DNA from: Candidatus Regiella endosymbiont of Tuberolachnus salignus
GTDB taxonomy: Bacteria; Pseudomonadota; Gammaproteobacteria; Enterobacterales; Enterobacteriaceae
NCBI RefSeq assembly: GCF_964020115.1
Contig: NZ_OZ026542.1
Coordinates: 1,116,001-1,180,000 of the forward strand
Direction: 5' to 3'
Length of the DNA: 64,000 bases
Both the position numbers and the translations under genes were made by a program. Positions 48,575-57,919 of this stretch are shown here, piece by piece (position 1 is the first letter of the stretch; the number at the start of each line of letters is the position of its first letter). Below the pieces are notes generated by a model. It searched no databases and was not told the DNA's origin. It saw only the letters and a program-made list of their open reading frames with translations.

Positions 48575-48701
48575 TATACCCTTCGCCTTTCAAGTTACTG
48601 CGGCGTTGGCTGCTCGCTTTCATCCCAGTCATGTACTACTTGTACACTCCTGGGATTCGATTGTTTGCTGCCTTGCCGTAACTCGAAATTCATTGGGTAT
48701 A
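48575..48701 (+). repeat. ERIC element, copy D (127 bp, canonical core)
   Basis: Full 127-base length with TATACCC...GGGTATA ends. Its core CATCCCAGTCATGTACT...GTACACTCCTGGGATTC matches the classic ERIC core to which ERIC1R/ERIC2 primers were designed. The other copies here have the diverged core GAATCACGTAG...CTACG. It ends 15 bases from the stop codon of the WbdA-like gene and could act as an RNA hairpin at its 3' end. Confidence 0.92.
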
Positions 48702-48715
48702 TAGTAGTAATGTAT

Positions 48716-51700
48716 TCAAGTAGATGGCAAAATCTTCGCCAACAACTGCTGCGTACTTTCTGCCCAAGTTAGCCACGGCATATGTTCTGAAGAAGGTGCG
48801 CGATGCTCTAAGTCAAGTTTTAGCCATTGTTGAATGGCTTGAGCCAAATCACTGGGTTCGAGGCCATTAAAATAATAGGCATGATCACCGGCCACTTCGC
48901 GGAAAACAGGAATGTTCCGGGCAATGATCGGTAGTTTGTGTTGAGCTGCTTCGATCAATGGTAGACCGAAACCTTCTCCTTCACTCGCAGCAATTAAGCA
49001 GCTACTCACATCATAGATTTTTTCTAGATATTCATCACTGATGCCTTCAAGCCAAAATAGTTGTTTACCCAGCTGAGGATGATGACGTAATTTTTCAACT
49101 AGAGTTTCAACTATCCACCCTTGCTTTCCCACTATCACTAAGTTGACTGCAATACCTTGTGTCCATAATTGCTCAAAAGCTTCGAGGGCTTGTGTATGAC
49201 CTTTGCGTGGTTCTAAAGTGCCGACCATCAAAAAATTTTTATCCGTAGTTAGGAGGTGTAATGTTTCTTTTGCATCGCTAGCCATCCCTTTTGAGGGGAG
49301 GGAAGCATCGATATCAGCCCCTAAATGGAACCAATCAATTTTTAACGGGCGTAATCTCCTAGTCGAAGAGGTCTTAAGCCATTCAGTTAATTCACTAGCC
49401 ACTGCCTGTGAAATGCAAACTGTTCCATCAGCAATTGTTGTTATGATCTCAAGCCATTGGTCATGCATTTTATCGATGTTGGTTTGACGCGGCCAAAAAT
49501 AAGGAAAGTATATCGGCAGCAAATCATATGCAACGAAATAAAGTAGAACACCATAATTACGCATTTGCTGGTAAAACCATTGATGAGCCAACACTACATT
49601 GTGTTGTAAATCCAGCCCTAGAAATAGATCGCCATTATAAAAATCGATAATATCATCGTTGCCTAAATAAGCATCAAAGCAATTCAACATATTTAGAGTG
49701 TAGTTGCGAGCATAGCGATAACCTTTTCCGTCAGATTCAGCATAGACTGGTTCAATCCGATATCCAGCAGGCGGATTACTTAACAATTCATGCAGAATGC
49801 TACGTGTGACTCGTTGTACACCGCTCCTAGCATCCCGCTGAATTAATTCGGATATATCGACAAATAGCTGGCAGACTCTTAGCTTGGGTGGGATAGATTG
49901 TCCAATAGCATTGGCCAGAAGCAACCAAGCATTAGGATCAACGGTCGCAGGTTGAATTTCAGCCAGTGCGTTAGTTAAAGCAGGTACTCCAGCATGCATT
50001 GTTCGATACATGTTTTCAATTGATTGTGCATATTTATCCGCACAATGACGTGGAACGTGTTGAGTATGAATAATTTTTTGTGCTTGCTTACCCAGCCTTT
50101 GACGGCAGAAAGGGTCATGCCACAAAGTTTCTAGTGCTTCAATTAGCTGTGCATCGCTAAATTCATCCGGTAATTTCCACACGCTATCATCCGGCAGTTC
50201 GGCCATGCTGCCATTTGCGTTTACGATGGTGGGTAAAGCGTAATTCATGGCATCCAGCACAGTTGCTGATGTTTCACCACGCGAGTAGGCACGCAGCTGC
50301 ACTGTTATGTCAGCTGCCGCAAGGTAGTGACAGAAAGTTTTTCTACTTACCCAGCCAGTGATATGAATACGCTTTTTTAAGCCGCTATTGCGTATTATTG
50401 TGATAAGGTCGGTGCCATAGTCTCCACCAGGATTTTCACCGACAAATACCAGCACGCAATTATTGCTTTTTGCCAAATCTGAGGCCAGCCAGGCTGTCAG
50501 TAAACGATGATTCAGTTTGCTTGGTCCAAGAATACCAAAACTACATACAACAAAATCATCAGCCGTCAATTCCAGCTGACGACGTGCTGTAACTCGATCA
50601 ACATTTAGGGCGGGAACACGTAATAGTGGAATAACCGTCCAATCATCTGCCGTCCCTTTTCTGCCATACCATTTGTTCGCTAATAGCTGGGTGTGTTCAG
50701 CATGCACGATAACACCACGAGCATTATCCAGCACAGTAAGGTTACATGGATAGCGCAAAACTGTAGTATCGAATTGATAAAAACGTTGTTGCACGGCGGT
50801 ATAACCATGACTCTGGTACAGTGCTTGCGTCCAGGCGTTTGGCTGATAGCTAACTCCTTCCATATGTGCTAATAAATTCCCTAGAAAAAAATCATGTAAC
50901 ACGACAATCCCAGGAATTTCCTCTATTAAGGGAAACATATGTTGATGAAAAGGGGAATTACCAAAGTGGTAGAGCACTCGATCGTAATGATTGGCATAAG
51001 TCCTAAACCACTCCAGACTACGTATTTGACAGTTAGCCTGGATCCATGGATCCGATACGGAATGCTGTGCCACAATCACGTCGATCACGTAATGACGCGC
51101 TAGCTCTGGCAGCAGTTCAGCGCTGTAATCGCTGATACCGCTCCGTTCGGGCGGTAAAGGAGAAACATAGGCTAATTTAGGCCGAGAAATAGGTGCGATA
51201 TAGGTCAATGATTGACTGGCTTGCTTGATATGTAATGTTTCCATTGCCGTGATTGCCCGTTGTGCGGTGCTATCCCATGAAAACCGTTTTGCCTGCGCCA
51301 ATCCATGCTGTTCCAGCTCTAATCGAAAACTATCATCAGTCAGTACCTGTGTCAGTTTTTCAGCAATCGCATTATCATTGAAGGGATCAAATAACGCCTC
51401 TTCTTTGCCAATCACTTCCGGCAAACTGGAGGTATTGGCACCTATTACTGCTCGCCCACAAGCCATGGCTTCCAACACCGGTAGACCGAAACCCTCGTAC
51501 CATGAAGGAAATACGAATGTTTTGCATAAATTGTAAAGCGTCAGAAGATCCTCTTCCGGCACAAAACCAGTTAGCACCAATTCTTTAGCATCAAGTCCCT
51601 GCTCCTTGGCTAATTCCTCCAGGATAGACCGATTAGACGGCTGAATAGAACAGACTATCGCCAGTTGGTGACTACTTCTCAGCAGTCTCGGTAATTTGGC

Positions 51701-52441
51701 ATAAGCGCGGATAAGACCTTCAATATTTTTACGATAGTCAATACCGCCCGTGTACATCACAAATTGCTGATACAAGCCATAACGTTGGCGAACGTTTTTT
51801 TCTAACTGACTATCGGTATTCTGCAGTTGAAAATATGGTACGGAGGCGGATGAAATATTGATACATGCTTCAGCTGGAAAACCAAGACGGTTGATCGCGT
51901 CTTGCTGAGAGGCTTCTGAAACAGCAAGTAGCAAATCTGCTCGGCGTAAATGGTCGAGTTTCCTTTGATAGCAGGCTTCATGCTGAGGATTTATCAGATA
52001 ATGTCGAGGATAAATCAGTGGAATTAAGTCATGCAGAATTACCGCAGTGGGTACAGTGCAATTTAGCGCACCAATACTGGTGACAGAATTATCATCTAAC
52101 CCCTCGAATAGGCTACAAACAAGCACGATATCTGGCTTCAAACTGGCGAGAAAGGCTTCACGAACCAATTCAGCGGAGTGACGGCGCCAAGTATTAGCTT
52201 CATCCAGCTGATGGACTGGCTCTGGTGATTGCCAAACACAGATATTTTCTTGCGATAATAGGCTATCAAAGGCGGCACGTATCGGTTCAATGGTGTCTGG
52301 AAATAGTCCATTAATGGCAAGGAAGATCTGGTGTTTTCCTCGATTTCGCACGATGGCTTGAGCCAGATATAAAGCAGAACGTCCGATACCCCGGTGCTGA
52401 TTAACGCCCTGTGCGCCTTGAAGGTCAATGACGATACGCAT
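48716..52441 (-). CDS. Triple-domain GT4 polysaccharide polymerase (WbdA/WbpX-like)
   Basis: About 1241 residues from ATG 52441, which overlaps the upstream TGA (TGATG) and has AGGA at proper spacing; an ATG two codons earlier is possible. Three GT-B domains: domain 1 with GAQGVNQHRGIGRSALYLA and [19 protein letters not shown]; domain 2 (about 415-830) with SPLPPERSGISDYSAEL and RAYSRGETSATVLDAMNYA; domain 3 (about 865-1241) with VGTLEPRKGHTQAL and AASEGEGFGLPLIEAA. Each keeps an EX7E or similar motif. Multi-domain WbdA enzymes polymerise mannose or rhamnose repeats on an undecaprenol-linked primer. With three sites, a repeat with up to three linkage types is possible. Confidence 0.85.
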   Translation of the reverse strand: MRIVIDLQGAQGVNQHRGIGRSALYLAQAIVRNRGKHQIFLAINGLFPDTIEPIRAAFDSLLSQENICVWQSPEPVHQLDEANTWRRHSAELVREAFLASLKPDIVLVCSLFEGLDDNSVTSIGALNCTVPTAVILHDLIPLIYPRHYLINPQHEACYQRKLDHLRRADLLLAVSEASQQDAINRLGFPAEACINISSASVPYFQLQNTDSQLEKNVRQRYGLYQQFVMYTGGIDYRKNIEGLIRAYAKLPRLLRSSHQLAIVCSIQPSNRSILEELAKEQGLDAKELVLTGFVPEEDLLTLYNLCKTFVFPSWYEGFGLPVLEAMACGRAVIGANTSSLPEVIGKEEALFDPFNDNAIAEKLTQVLTDDSFRLELEQHGLAQAKRFSWDSTAQRAITAMETLHIKQASQSLTYIAPISRPKLAYVSPLPPERSGISDYSAELLPELARHYVIDVIVAQHSVSDPWIQANCQIRSLEWFRTYANHYDRVLYHFGNSPFHQHMFPLIEEIPGIVVLHDFFLGNLLAHMEGVSYQPNAWTQALYQSHGYTAVQQRFYQFDTTVLRYPCNLTVLDNARGVIVHAEHTQLLANKWYGRKGTADDWTVIPLLRVPALNVDRVTARRQLELTADDFVVCSFGILGPSKLNHRLLTAWLASDLAKSNNCVLVFVGENPGGDYGTDLITIIRNSGLKKRIHITGWVSRKTFCHYLAAADITVQLRAYSRGETSATVLDAMNYALPTIVNANGSMAELPDDSVWKLPDEFSDAQLIEALETLWHDPFCRQRLGKQAQKIIHTQHVPRHCADKYAQSIENMYRTMHAGVPALTNALAEIQPATVDPNAWLLLANAIGQSIPPKLRVCQLFVDISELIQRDARSGVQRVTRSILHELLSNPPAGYRIEPVYAESDGKGYRYARNYTLNMLNCFDAYLGNDDIIDFYNGDLFLGLDLQHNVVLAHQWFYQQMRNYGVLLYFVAYDLLPIYFPYFWPRQTNIDKMHDQWLEIITTIADGTVCISQAVASELTEWLKTSSTRRLRPLKIDWFHLGADIDASLPSKGMASDAKETLHLLTTDKNFLMVGTLEPRKGHTQALEAFEQLWTQGIAVNLVIVGKQGWIVETLVEKLRHHPQLGKQLFWLEGISDEYLEKIYDVSSCLIAASEGEGFGLPLIEAAQHKLPIIARNIPVFREVAGDHAYYFNGLEPSDLAQAIQQWLKLDLEHRAPSSEHMPWLTWAESTQQLLAKILPST

Positions 52442-54027
52442 CAACATTTCCTTGCATTAATAGTTTTTTGCAGACTCGCATAAATCCCGACAACACGGGG
52501 TGAAAAGTTTTTTATTAATTCTGGCATATCCAGTGCTTCTGATGTTGGTGGTAAAGACGCTATGGGTGATGTGACTTCTCTGTTAATAAGAAGAGATGAT
52601 CGTAGTGCGAGTTGGTGCAGCCGTCGCTTAATCTGAGGATATTTAGTCAAAATGACGAGTGCTCGTCTTTTCAAACCAGCATTGGCAAGAGCCCGTTTCA
52701 TTGCCCAAATCACCATCGGTTTAGCAAGACTTTTTATCCGACGAATTGAGCAGTGCGCTCCACGTCGTGGTAGCGATGCTACCCACTGACTGACTAACCT
52801 TGCTTGACGTAACGGTCTGGTGATTTTCCAAGATTTACTGGCGTAAACGCTTTGCAGCTCTCGATTCAGCCCATCAGCCACCGTCCACCAATGATGTGAA
52901 GAATGATTCAGCTCATCTATTTTTGTTTTTGCTGCCGTATAGTCGGTTTGTAGCGATGTGTATTTTTCTTCTAATGTCAGCAACTGTCGAGTTGAGGTTA
53001 GTAGTTTCTGCTGTTGTTCCAGGGAGAGGTGATTAAGCTCATCTATTTTTGTTTTTTCCGCCGCGTAGTCGGTTTGCAGCGATGCGTATTTTTCTTCTAA
53101 TGTCAGCAACTGTCGAGTTGAGGTTAGTAGTTTCTGCTGTTGTTCCAGGGAGAGGTGATTAAGCTCATCTATTTTTGTTTTTTCCGCCGCGTAGTCGGTT
53201 TGCAGCGATGCGTATTTTTCTTCTAATGTCAGCAATTGTTTAGTTGATAATAGCAATGCTTGGCGTTCCTGTTGAAAAGAGTGATCAAGTTTATCTAGCT
53301 TATGCTTTGTAGCCTCATATTGGGACTCCAGCCCCACAAATCCGGCCCGCTGAATCTCATCGAATACATTGGGCGGAGCAGAAAAAGCGTCAATAAGCTC
53401 GGCATGTTCTTTCGCTACATAGAAACGATTTAGCCCATCAAAGTAGACAAACAGATAGTCTGCAGCGATAAGGACAGGATCCCATTTGGCATAATCTAAT
53501 TCTGGTTTATTCGGAGTGGTGGCTTCAATAACCATTATCCAAGGACGCAAAATTTGACTGTCCCATCCTTTAATAACCTTTTCCTCAAATCCTTCAACAT
53601 CAATTTTAAGCCAGTGAACATCTTTAAATTCAAGGGATTGTAAAGCGGTTTTTAATGTCATAGCAGGTACCTGTACTTGCTCCGATGTATAACCTAGCTC
53701 CAGCTTATGCTGTTGTGCATAAGCATATACCGCCGTACTCAGGCCAGAGTCTGAAATGACATTGAGCGTCAATGTGCCTGCATCGGTATCGGTGAGAGCG
53801 ATTTGTAGCACCGTTTCATCCGGTCTTTCTTTGCGCAAAAGCGCGGCATATTCAAATACTGGCTCAATATGTATCCCTCTCCACCCCCGCTCATAAAAAG
53901 CTTGGCTAACAGAATCATTTACCGGATGTTCGGCGCCGACATCGATATAAAACCCATTTTGCACATGTTTAAGTGCGCGCCACAGCATGACATCTTCAAA
54001 ATTTTGGGCATAGGAAATAAAACTCAT
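52441..54027 (-). CDS. FkbM-type methyltransferase with coiled-coil (probable O-antigen chain terminator/ruler)
   Basis: 528 residues. Residues 1 to about 215 are an FkbM methyltransferase (ISYAQNFEDVMLWRAL, GFYIDVGAEHPV, WLKIDVEGFEEKVIKG). Residues about 235-375 form a predicted coiled coil built of 42-residue repeats (LTLEEKYASLQTDYAAEKTK...). Then comes SVYASKSWKITRPLRQAR, a motif often seen after coiled coils in ABC-type O-antigen proteins, and a basic C-terminus. WbdD of E. coli O9a similarly joins chain-end methylation to a coiled-coil ruler and docks WbdA. Here the adjacent wzt and WbdA-like genes overlap it, supporting an analogous role. No kinase domain was seen. Confidence 0.8.
   Translation of the reverse strand: MSFISYAQNFEDVMLWRALKHVQNGFYIDVGAEHPVNDSVSQAFYERGWRGIHIEPVFEYAALLRKERPDETVLQIALTDTDAGTLTLNVISDSGLSTAVYAYAQQHKLELGYTSEQVQVPAMTLKTALQSLEFKDVHWLKIDVEGFEEKVIKGWDSQILRPWIMVIEATTPNKPELDYAKWDPVLIAADYLFVYFDGLNRFYVAKEHAELIDAFSAPPNVFDEIQRAGFVGLESQYEATKHKLDKLDHSFQQERQALLLSTKQLLTLEEKYASLQTDYAAEKTKIDELNHLSLEQQQKLLTSTRQLLTLEEKYASLQTDYAAEKTKIDELNHLSLEQQQKLLTSTRQLLTLEEKYTSLQTDYTAAKTKIDELNHSSHHWWTVADGLNRELQSVYASKSWKITRPLRQARLVSQWVASLPRRGAHCSIRRIKSLAKPMVIWAMKRALANAGLKRRALVILTKYPQIKRRLHQLALRSSLLINREVTSPIASLPPTSEALDMPELIKNFSPRVVGIYASLQKTINARKC
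52905..53240 (-). repeat. 126-bp tandem repeats encoding the coiled coil
   Basis: Two units that read as identical, 52961-53086 and 53087-53212, flanked by partial diverged copies on each side. One unit equals 42 residues, i.e. six heptads, so gain or loss of a unit preserves both frame and heptad phase. Identity at DNA level suggests recent duplication. Confidence 0.95.
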
Positions 54028-55274
54028 TGGGCTATATATCCGTTACTATTGCGAGAAATGAAAAATTGAGCATCAAGCCAATTGCTTCCGATAAAGGTAT
54101 CCTGGTCTGCGTTTAACACATCAAAAACCAGTAGATTATCCTGCCATTCATAGTTATCAGTAAGATGTGTATCGGAGCTGACTAAAGCCGGGGATACCGA
54201 GTAAGACCTTGGTCCTAAAGTACAGGTAAAGGTCATGCTAAAAGTCAGGGTGTCGCCGGTTTTAACGTTTTCTTGGATCTGGCGAGTGTGCCAGGTATTC
54301 GTGCCCCATACCACATGCCCTTGTTTATCACGGATCATATAGCCCAGCACCAGGCGAGGTAGATCGGCATGAATGTCAGCTTCAAGCCGCAGTTCTACCG
54401 CTTGGCCGATTTTTGCTACGGCTAATTCGTCACCGGAAGCCGCATCTAATAATTTCAGGGTTCTGATGCGTGCCTCACCGGTACCGCTTTTGGTCAGTAA
54501 CCAGCCATTTTTTTCGCGCCGTTGCTCAACGGTAAGCTTGGCATTTTCTTTGGCAGCAATCAGCGCGTTATAGTGATCCACCACTTCATCAGGTAAACCA
54601 TCTTTTAGCACTCGCCCTTGATCCAATAAGATGACGCGGTCACATAGCGTACGTACATCGCCCATATTGTGGGTCACTAACATAATGGAAACGCCTTTGG
54701 CTCTAAATTGGCGGATCCGATCAAAACTTTTATGCTGAAAATAGCTATCCCCCACTGACAATGCCTCATCCACAATTAGCAGATCGGGTTGGAATGCCGT
54801 GGCAACGCTAAAAGCGACACGCATTTGCATGCCGCTGGAATAGGTGCGCACCGGCTGATCAAAGTACTCGCCTACTTCAGCAAAGGCTTCAATCTCGGGC
54901 ATGACACGTGCGATCTCATGGCTATAACCCATTAAACAGGCACTGTGATAAGCATTTTGTCTACCCGTTAGCTCGGGGTTAAATCCCATTCCTAATTCTA
55001 AAATAGCCGCTACACGGCCTTGTAATTGCACTTTTCCTTGCGTGGGTTGCACTGTGCCGGTGATCAGTTTGAGCAGGGTGCTTTTACCCGCCCCATTTTG
55101 GCCGACGATGCCTACGGCTTCACCCGGTGCGATAGAAAAATTGATATCTTTGAGTACCCATTGTTCCTCGCGCGGCAAAACAGTAGGCGCAAACCAAGAG
55201 GCGATGCGCCGTAATTCGCTGCCATATTGGCGGTAGGCTTTGCCTAAATTTTGTACCTGTAGTTGGCCGTTCAT
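54024..55274 (-). CDS. wzt: O-antigen ABC transporter ATP-binding protein
   Basis: 416 residues. Walker A GQNGAGKST, signature YSSGMQMRVAF, Walker B LLIVDEALSVGD in the first 235 residues; the C-terminal about 160 residues form the carbohydrate-binding domain that in such Wzt proteins recognises the modified chain end. It energises export of the undecaprenol-linked polysaccharide. ATGA overlaps with wzm and with the methyltransferase. Confidence 0.95.
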   Translation of the reverse strand: MNGQLQVQNLGKAYRQYGSELRRIASWFAPTVLPREEQWVLKDINFSIAPGEAVGIVGQNGAGKSTLLKLITGTVQPTQGKVQLQGRVAAILELGMGFNPELTGRQNAYHSACLMGYSHEIARVMPEIEAFAEVGEYFDQPVRTYSSGMQMRVAFSVATAFQPDLLIVDEALSVGDSYFQHKSFDRIRQFRAKGVSIMLVTHNMGDVRTLCDRVILLDQGRVLKDGLPDEVVDHYNALIAAKENAKLTVEQRREKNGWLLTKSGTGEARIRTLKLLDAASGDELAVAKIGQAVELRLEADIHADLPRLVLGYMIRDKQGHVVWGTNTWHTRQIQENVKTGDTLTFSMTFTCTLGPRSYSVSPALVSSDTHLTDNYEWQDNLLVFDVLNADQDTFIGSNWLDAQFFISRNSNGYIAQ

Positions 55275-56065
55275 AATTGATCTACCATTTCCGGGCTGGC
55301 CTTACGGAACAGGACTAAGCTACCCAGCAGTAGCACTAAGGCTATTATCAATGTGTTTGTTAGATCTAACCACTGTGGTGCACGATTATACAATAAGATG
55401 TCTTGATAAGCGGTAACGATAGGGATCAGTGGATTGCATACTAACCAAGAGTGGTATTGTGCTGGGATAATGTTGGCCATATAGACGATGGGGGTTAACC
55501 AAAAAACAAATTGCATCACCACAGGTACCACCTGCCCAATATCCCGAATAAAAACATTGAGTATTCCTAACGTCAAACCTATCCCTAATGCTAATGCGAC
55601 CATTATTGCCATGAGTATGGGAAGCCAGAGTAAGGCCATGCCAGGAGTGTGACCGAGCAAACCAAAAATGGCCAAAATAGCGATAAACAGCAATAGATTA
55701 TTAACCAATGCACTGCCCATCACGATAAGAGGTAAGGCAATTTTAGGGAAGGCTAATTTTTTAAGGATATTACCGTTATCGATGAATAATGTCAGGCAGC
55801 GGTTGACAATTTCTGCAAATAACGTCCAACCTAAGGTGCCTGCCATCAAATAAATAGCGTAAGCGTATTGATTGTTGATGCCCGGTAGTCGGGCGGAAAG
55901 GACGGTTGACAGGACAAAAGCAAAAATGATCACCTGAGCCAATGGGTTTAATATCATCCATAGTCCACCTAAACGGCTGCGAATAAATTTAGTACGGAGC
56001 TCCGTTTTGATAGAAGAAAAAATGAAGAAGCGGTAACGCCACGCACTCGATAGCATATTAAACAT
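55271..56065 (-). CDS. wzm: O-antigen ABC transporter permease
   Basis: 264 residues from ATG 56065, which overlaps the manC stop (TGATG); a TTG three bases upstream is not needed. Six transmembrane segments, with TKFIRSRLGGLWMILNPLAQ near the start and FWLTPIVYMANIIPAQYHSW, characteristic of Wzm/ABC-2 polysaccharide permeases. Forms the membrane channel with Wzt. Confidence 0.95.
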   Translation of the reverse strand: MFNMLSSAWRYRFFIFSSIKTELRTKFIRSRLGGLWMILNPLAQVIIFAFVLSTVLSARLPGINNQYAYAIYLMAGTLGWTLFAEIVNRCLTLFIDNGNILKKLAFPKIALPLIVMGSALVNNLLLFIAILAIFGLLGHTPGMALLWLPILMAIMVALALGIGLTLGILNVFIRDIGQVVPVVMQFVFWLTPIVYMANIIPAQYHSWLVCNPLIPIVTAYQDILLYNRAPQWLDLTNTLIIALVLLLGSLVLFRKASPEMVDQL

Positions 56066-57492
56066 CAATCTTCCTGCTTACAGCGGCCATAATTATCTTC
56101 GAAACGCACGATATCATCTTCGCCTAAATAATCGCCACTTTGTACTTCAATCATCACCAATTTGAGCAATCCAGGATTTGTCAAACGATGTTTGTGCCCG
56201 GCGGGGATGTAAGTAGATTCGTTGGTATTGACTAAAAATACCTGCTCACCATTAGTCACTTCGGCCATACCACTGACCACTATCCAATGCTCGCTGCGGT
56301 GATGATGCTTTTGTAAGCTCAGGCTGGCACCCGGTTTGACCTCAATACGTTTTATCTTAAAGCTCTTGCCTTCTTCCAACACTGTGTAGGTACCCCATGG
56401 GCAGTGTACTGTGCAATGGAGTTTGTGAGCAGTATGATCCCTGGCTGCCAATTCAGCGTAAATATGTTTTACATCTTGTTCTCGCGATTTATCAACAACG
56501 AGAACTGCATCGGGTGTCTTAATAATGATCAGATTATCGACCCCGACAGTACTGATTAGACCGTCATTACTATAGATGGTGCAATTACGGGTGGTATGTA
56601 ATAGCGCCTCCCCCTGCACGTGGTTACCCTCTGCATCAGGCTCAGACAGCTTGCCGAAGCCACTCCAGGAGCCAATATCACTCCAACCTATGTCACATGG
56701 CACCACTGCCATTCGATTGGATTTTTCCATAACCGCATAATCGATAGAATTATCTCTAACGTTTTTGAATTCATTAGCATCGAGTATTATCTGTGTAATA
56801 CCTAGACCTTCTGTAGTGAGCGCCTGTTCAATGCAATTTTTTGTGGCCGCAAGAATGTCTGGGCAATGCTGCTCCAACTGTTGCTGCATGGTATCGGCCA
56901 TGAAGCAAAACATACCTGAATTCCATAAAAAGTGGTCTGAAGTAAAATATTCTTGTGCTTCTTTAAGTGGAGGCTTTTCCACAAAACGTAACACGTTATT
57001 GCCATCTGCTTCGATGTAGCCATAACCCGTTTCAGGAGATTTTGGCTTGATGCCTAAGGTCACTAATTTACCTGTTGTTGCCAGCTCAATCGCCTTGCTT
57101 ACGGTGTTTTGAAAGGCGCCTTGATCGTCAATTAAATGATCAGCGGTGAGTATGAGCATGATGGCATCATGACCGTGTTTTGTCGCTACGTAGTGGGAGG
57201 CAGCCGCAATCGCGGCAGCTGTATTACGCCCGAAGGGCTCTAGGATAAAGGAAGTGGGGATCTTCGAGAGGTTGACTTCGCGAAATTCATCTTCAGTTTT
57301 GAAAAACAAATCTCGGTTGGTCACTGTCAGGATTTCGGTAAGCCCAGAAAGCTGAGCAGCACGTAAAAAAGCTTTTTGTAATAGGCTCTGCCCATCTTTT
57401 AGGCGAATAAAAGGTTTTGGGTGTAATGCCCGTGAAATAGGCCATAACCTGGAACCCACTCCACCACACAAAATGGTTGCAATTAGTTTCAC
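56065..57492 (-). CDS. manC: Mannose-1-phosphate guanylyltransferase / mannose-6-phosphate isomerase
   Basis: 475 residues, bifunctional layout. ILCGGVGSRLWPISR and EPFGRNTAAAIA mark the guanylyltransferase; the C-terminal cupin KHHHRSEHWIVVSG and YIPAGHKHRLTNPG the isomerase. It produces GDP-mannose for Gmd/Rmd and the mannosyltransferases. First gene of the polysaccharide cluster, only 28 bases after the arnF stop codon, so it probably shares the arn transcript, with an ops site inside arnF. Confidence 0.95.
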   Translation of the reverse strand: MKLIATILCGGVGSRLWPISRALHPKPFIRLKDGQSLLQKAFLRAAQLSGLTEILTVTNRDLFFKTEDEFREVNLSKIPTSFILEPFGRNTAAAIAAASHYVATKHGHDAIMLILTADHLIDDQGAFQNTVSKAIELATTGKLVTLGIKPKSPETGYGYIEADGNNVLRFVEKPPLKEAQEYFTSDHFLWNSGMFCFMADTMQQQLEQHCPDILAATKNCIEQALTTEGLGITQIILDANEFKNVRDNSIDYAVMEKSNRMAVVPCDIGWSDIGSWSGFGKLSEPDAEGNHVQGEALLHTTRNCTIYSNDGLISTVGVDNLIIIKTPDAVLVVDKSREQDVKHIYAELAARDHTAHKLHCTVHCPWGTYTVLEEGKSFKIKRIEVKPGASLSLQKHHHRSEHWIVVSGMAEVTNGEQVFLVNTNESTYIPAGHKHRLTNPGLLKLVMIEVQSGDYLGEDDIVRFEDNYGRCKQED

Positions 57493-57520
57493 TGATTTTT
57501 CCTGTTAGTAAAGAATGATC

Positions 57521-57919
57521 TCAACCTGGTTTTTTCGGTTTCGTATAAATAATCCAAACACCTAGCAGGATGAACAGCGCGCCTAGTGTTTTGGTGATGG
57601 TGGCAGTTTCATTAAACCACGCTACCGCCAATAAGTAGACCAGCACGTAGCTGATACTAATTAGTGGATAAGCCTGATTGAGTGGTAAATAACGTAGCGC
57701 GCAAAGCCAACATAGCATCGACAAAGCGTAGCCTAATAAACCAAAAATAACAGTGCACAGTTGAGTATAGTGATGCGTTAAAAAGACAAAATTGATATCA
57801 CTGAGCGACATTAATGGGATACTTACCATTCCCCATTTCAATAGTAGTTGGGCTAGAGTAATTAATACGATGCTGCCGATGACCCAGCCATAGCCTCGGG
57901 TATTATGCTTATTTTCCAT
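57521..57919 (-). CDS. arnF: L-Ara4N-phosphoundecaprenol flippase subunit ArnF
   Basis: 132 residues, four transmembrane helices of the small multidrug resistance fold, with [21 protein letters not shown] typical of ArnF (quoted in two adjoining parts: [13 protein letters not shown] and ISISYVLV). With ArnE it moves undecaprenyl-phosphate-L-Ara4N to the periplasm. It overlaps arnE by 11 bases and is the last arn gene. Its coding strand contains GGCGGTAGCGTG in the codons for LAVAW. Confidence 0.88.
   Translation of the reverse strand: MENKHNTRGYGWVIGSIVLITLAQLLLKWGMVSIPLMSLSDINFVFLTHHYTQLCTVIFGLLGYALSMLCWLCALRYLPLNQAYPLISISYVLVYLLAVAWFNETATITKTLGALFILLGVWIIYTKPKKPG
57618..57629 (-). promoter_or_regulatory. 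ops element (RfaH recruitment site) inside arnF
   Basis: The minus (coding) strand reads GGCGGTAGCGTG, identical to the ops core of JUMPstart sequences. It sits 126 bases upstream of manC, the first gene of the long polysaccharide cluster, in the right orientation. The remainder of the 39-base JUMPstart is not conserved. RfaH binds ops during transcription and suppresses termination in long operons. Confidence 0.6.

Noticed and set aside
52905-53240. 126-base repeats as a non-coding satellite or CRISPR
   Set aside because: No spacers, and the repeats are in frame with a coiled-coil heptad pattern.
55226-55240. GGCGGTAG on the plus strand in wzt as a second ops site
   Set aside because: Only the eight-base core matches, it is antisense to all genes there, and such 8-mers are expected by chance about twice in the window.
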